A stretch of 64,000 nt of DNA from Nyssa sinensis (Eukaryota; Streptophyta; Magnoliopsida; Cornales; Nyssaceae), in NCBI GenBank assembly GCA_008638375.1, contig CM018038.1, positions 14,840,515 through 14,904,514 of the forward strand, read 5' to 3'. Each line of letters starts with the position of its first letter. Within the stretch, counting starts at the first letter, position 1. Shown here in pieces: positions 63,222 through 64,000 of the stretch. The translations under genes were made by a program, and so were the position numbers. The notes beneath the pieces were generated by a model. It was not told where the DNA came from and did no database searches. It saw nothing but the letters and a program-made list of their open reading frames with translations.

Positions 63222-64000
63222 CTTTTACTTTATTTTTCTCTTGAATCTTTTCAGAAAAGTTTATTGTAATAGTCCCTTAATGAGTTATGATATATCTATT
63301 TAAAGGCTGGATTATATACTGTCACTTGATATTCTGTTTTTGGGGTCAGACATGGATGGTAGGTTATACACTTCTGATAATATAGTTCCTCTTTTCTCTT
63401 TGGCTTCTGAATCAATATATGGTAGTCTTCTTATGTTCAAAGTGGTTACTTTTTTGCTTCTCGGTGTGGTCCCTTTAGTCATAAGCTTTTCAGTCAATTT
63501 ATATTTTGGGAAACTTTGATTACCCCAAAAAGTGGGATAATTTTTGGAACTTCCTTAAAAATATTGAATGATCAGAACCATGTGATCATTGAAGTTTTCA
63601 TGCAGGATTCAAATTTTAAAAAGCCTAAGGTAAACTCAAATTTTTTATTTTCCATGTTGCAATGTACTTGGTTTGCGGTTGATTTTTTCTTTTTCTTTTT
63701 TCCCCTCTTCTTGATTTAACTTTTGAAATGTTGCAACAGTAGAAATTTTGTTCTCTCAAACTTCAACATGGCACCAGCAGTTTAGAACTGCACTGATGTG
63801 GTACTTTGTCTAGTCTTGGAATTTGATCCAACCAATCAGCTCTGAAAAAAAAATTTAAATTTCATTAGTCACTGTGGACTCTTAGACTCAGTGCAAAACC
63901 ACTGAGAGATATTTATTAATATTTGCTGCTAAATTATGTCAGTAGAATATTTGTGCCATGTGTCTTCATTAGTTGAGGGAATGAAAGATGGCTCCCTATG
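63222..64000 (+). other. 3' flank of the cysteine-rich gene
   Basis: TTTATTGTAATAG near 63260 could serve in 3' end formation. No further coding exon is supported to the window edge. Confidence 0.4.

Overview
The window is nuclear DNA of a flowering plant, very probably a eudicot. The evidence is GT-AG introns, plant gene families (an AT-hook AHL protein, AP-4 mu, a UBP16/17-type deubiquitinase), strongly AT-rich spacers with CT/GA and AT microsatellites, and plant-type repeats (L1-clade LINEs, TRIMs, small inverted-repeat elements). The spacer and intron structure would suit a woody rosid, but nothing here fixes the species.

Five protein-coding genes can be supported. From left to right: the last two exons of a UBP16/UBP17-like ubiquitin protease (+, 261-1128); a single-exon AHL17-like AT-hook/PPC transcription factor (-, 16693-17583); a complete 13-exon AP-4 adaptor mu subunit gene (-, 28319-47183, 450 residues reconstructed with every phase closing); an 11-exon PWWP-domain gene (-, 52097-58993, 408 residues), in which three consecutive exons are tandem duplicates; and a small cysteine-rich plant-conserved protein (+, 62835-63221). 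The PWWP gene and the cysteine-rich gene are head to head. The genes do not form one pathway; they are ordinary dispersed housekeeping or regulatory genes.

The rest is a layered transposon record. 1.1-16.7 kb is AT-rich spacer holding inverted-repeat elements of two recurring families and a tRNA-derived SINE. 18-28 kb carries a rearranged TRIM, a degenerate minisatellite, an old LTR retrotransposon that has itself received a TRIM and an inverted-repeat element, and a 68-bp tandem repeat. Inside AP4M, intron 1 (9.1 kb) contains a full-length but broken L1-type LINE and an opposite-strand LINE fragment, and intron 8 (4.3 kb) contains a 5'-truncated LINE between the ends of a larger inverted-repeat element. 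PWWP intron 5 (4.5 kb) holds a third 5'-truncated LINE, an LTR-retrotransposon gag remnant and an RTE-type LINE tail. The three large LINEs are all antisense to their host genes. All exons around these insertions look intact, so the genes appear to tolerate them.

No convincing new biochemical system was found. The most interesting items are the exon triplication in the PWWP gene, the LINE-expanded AP4M introns with a GC-AG intron, two well-structured TRIMs, and the CX3C-rich small protein.
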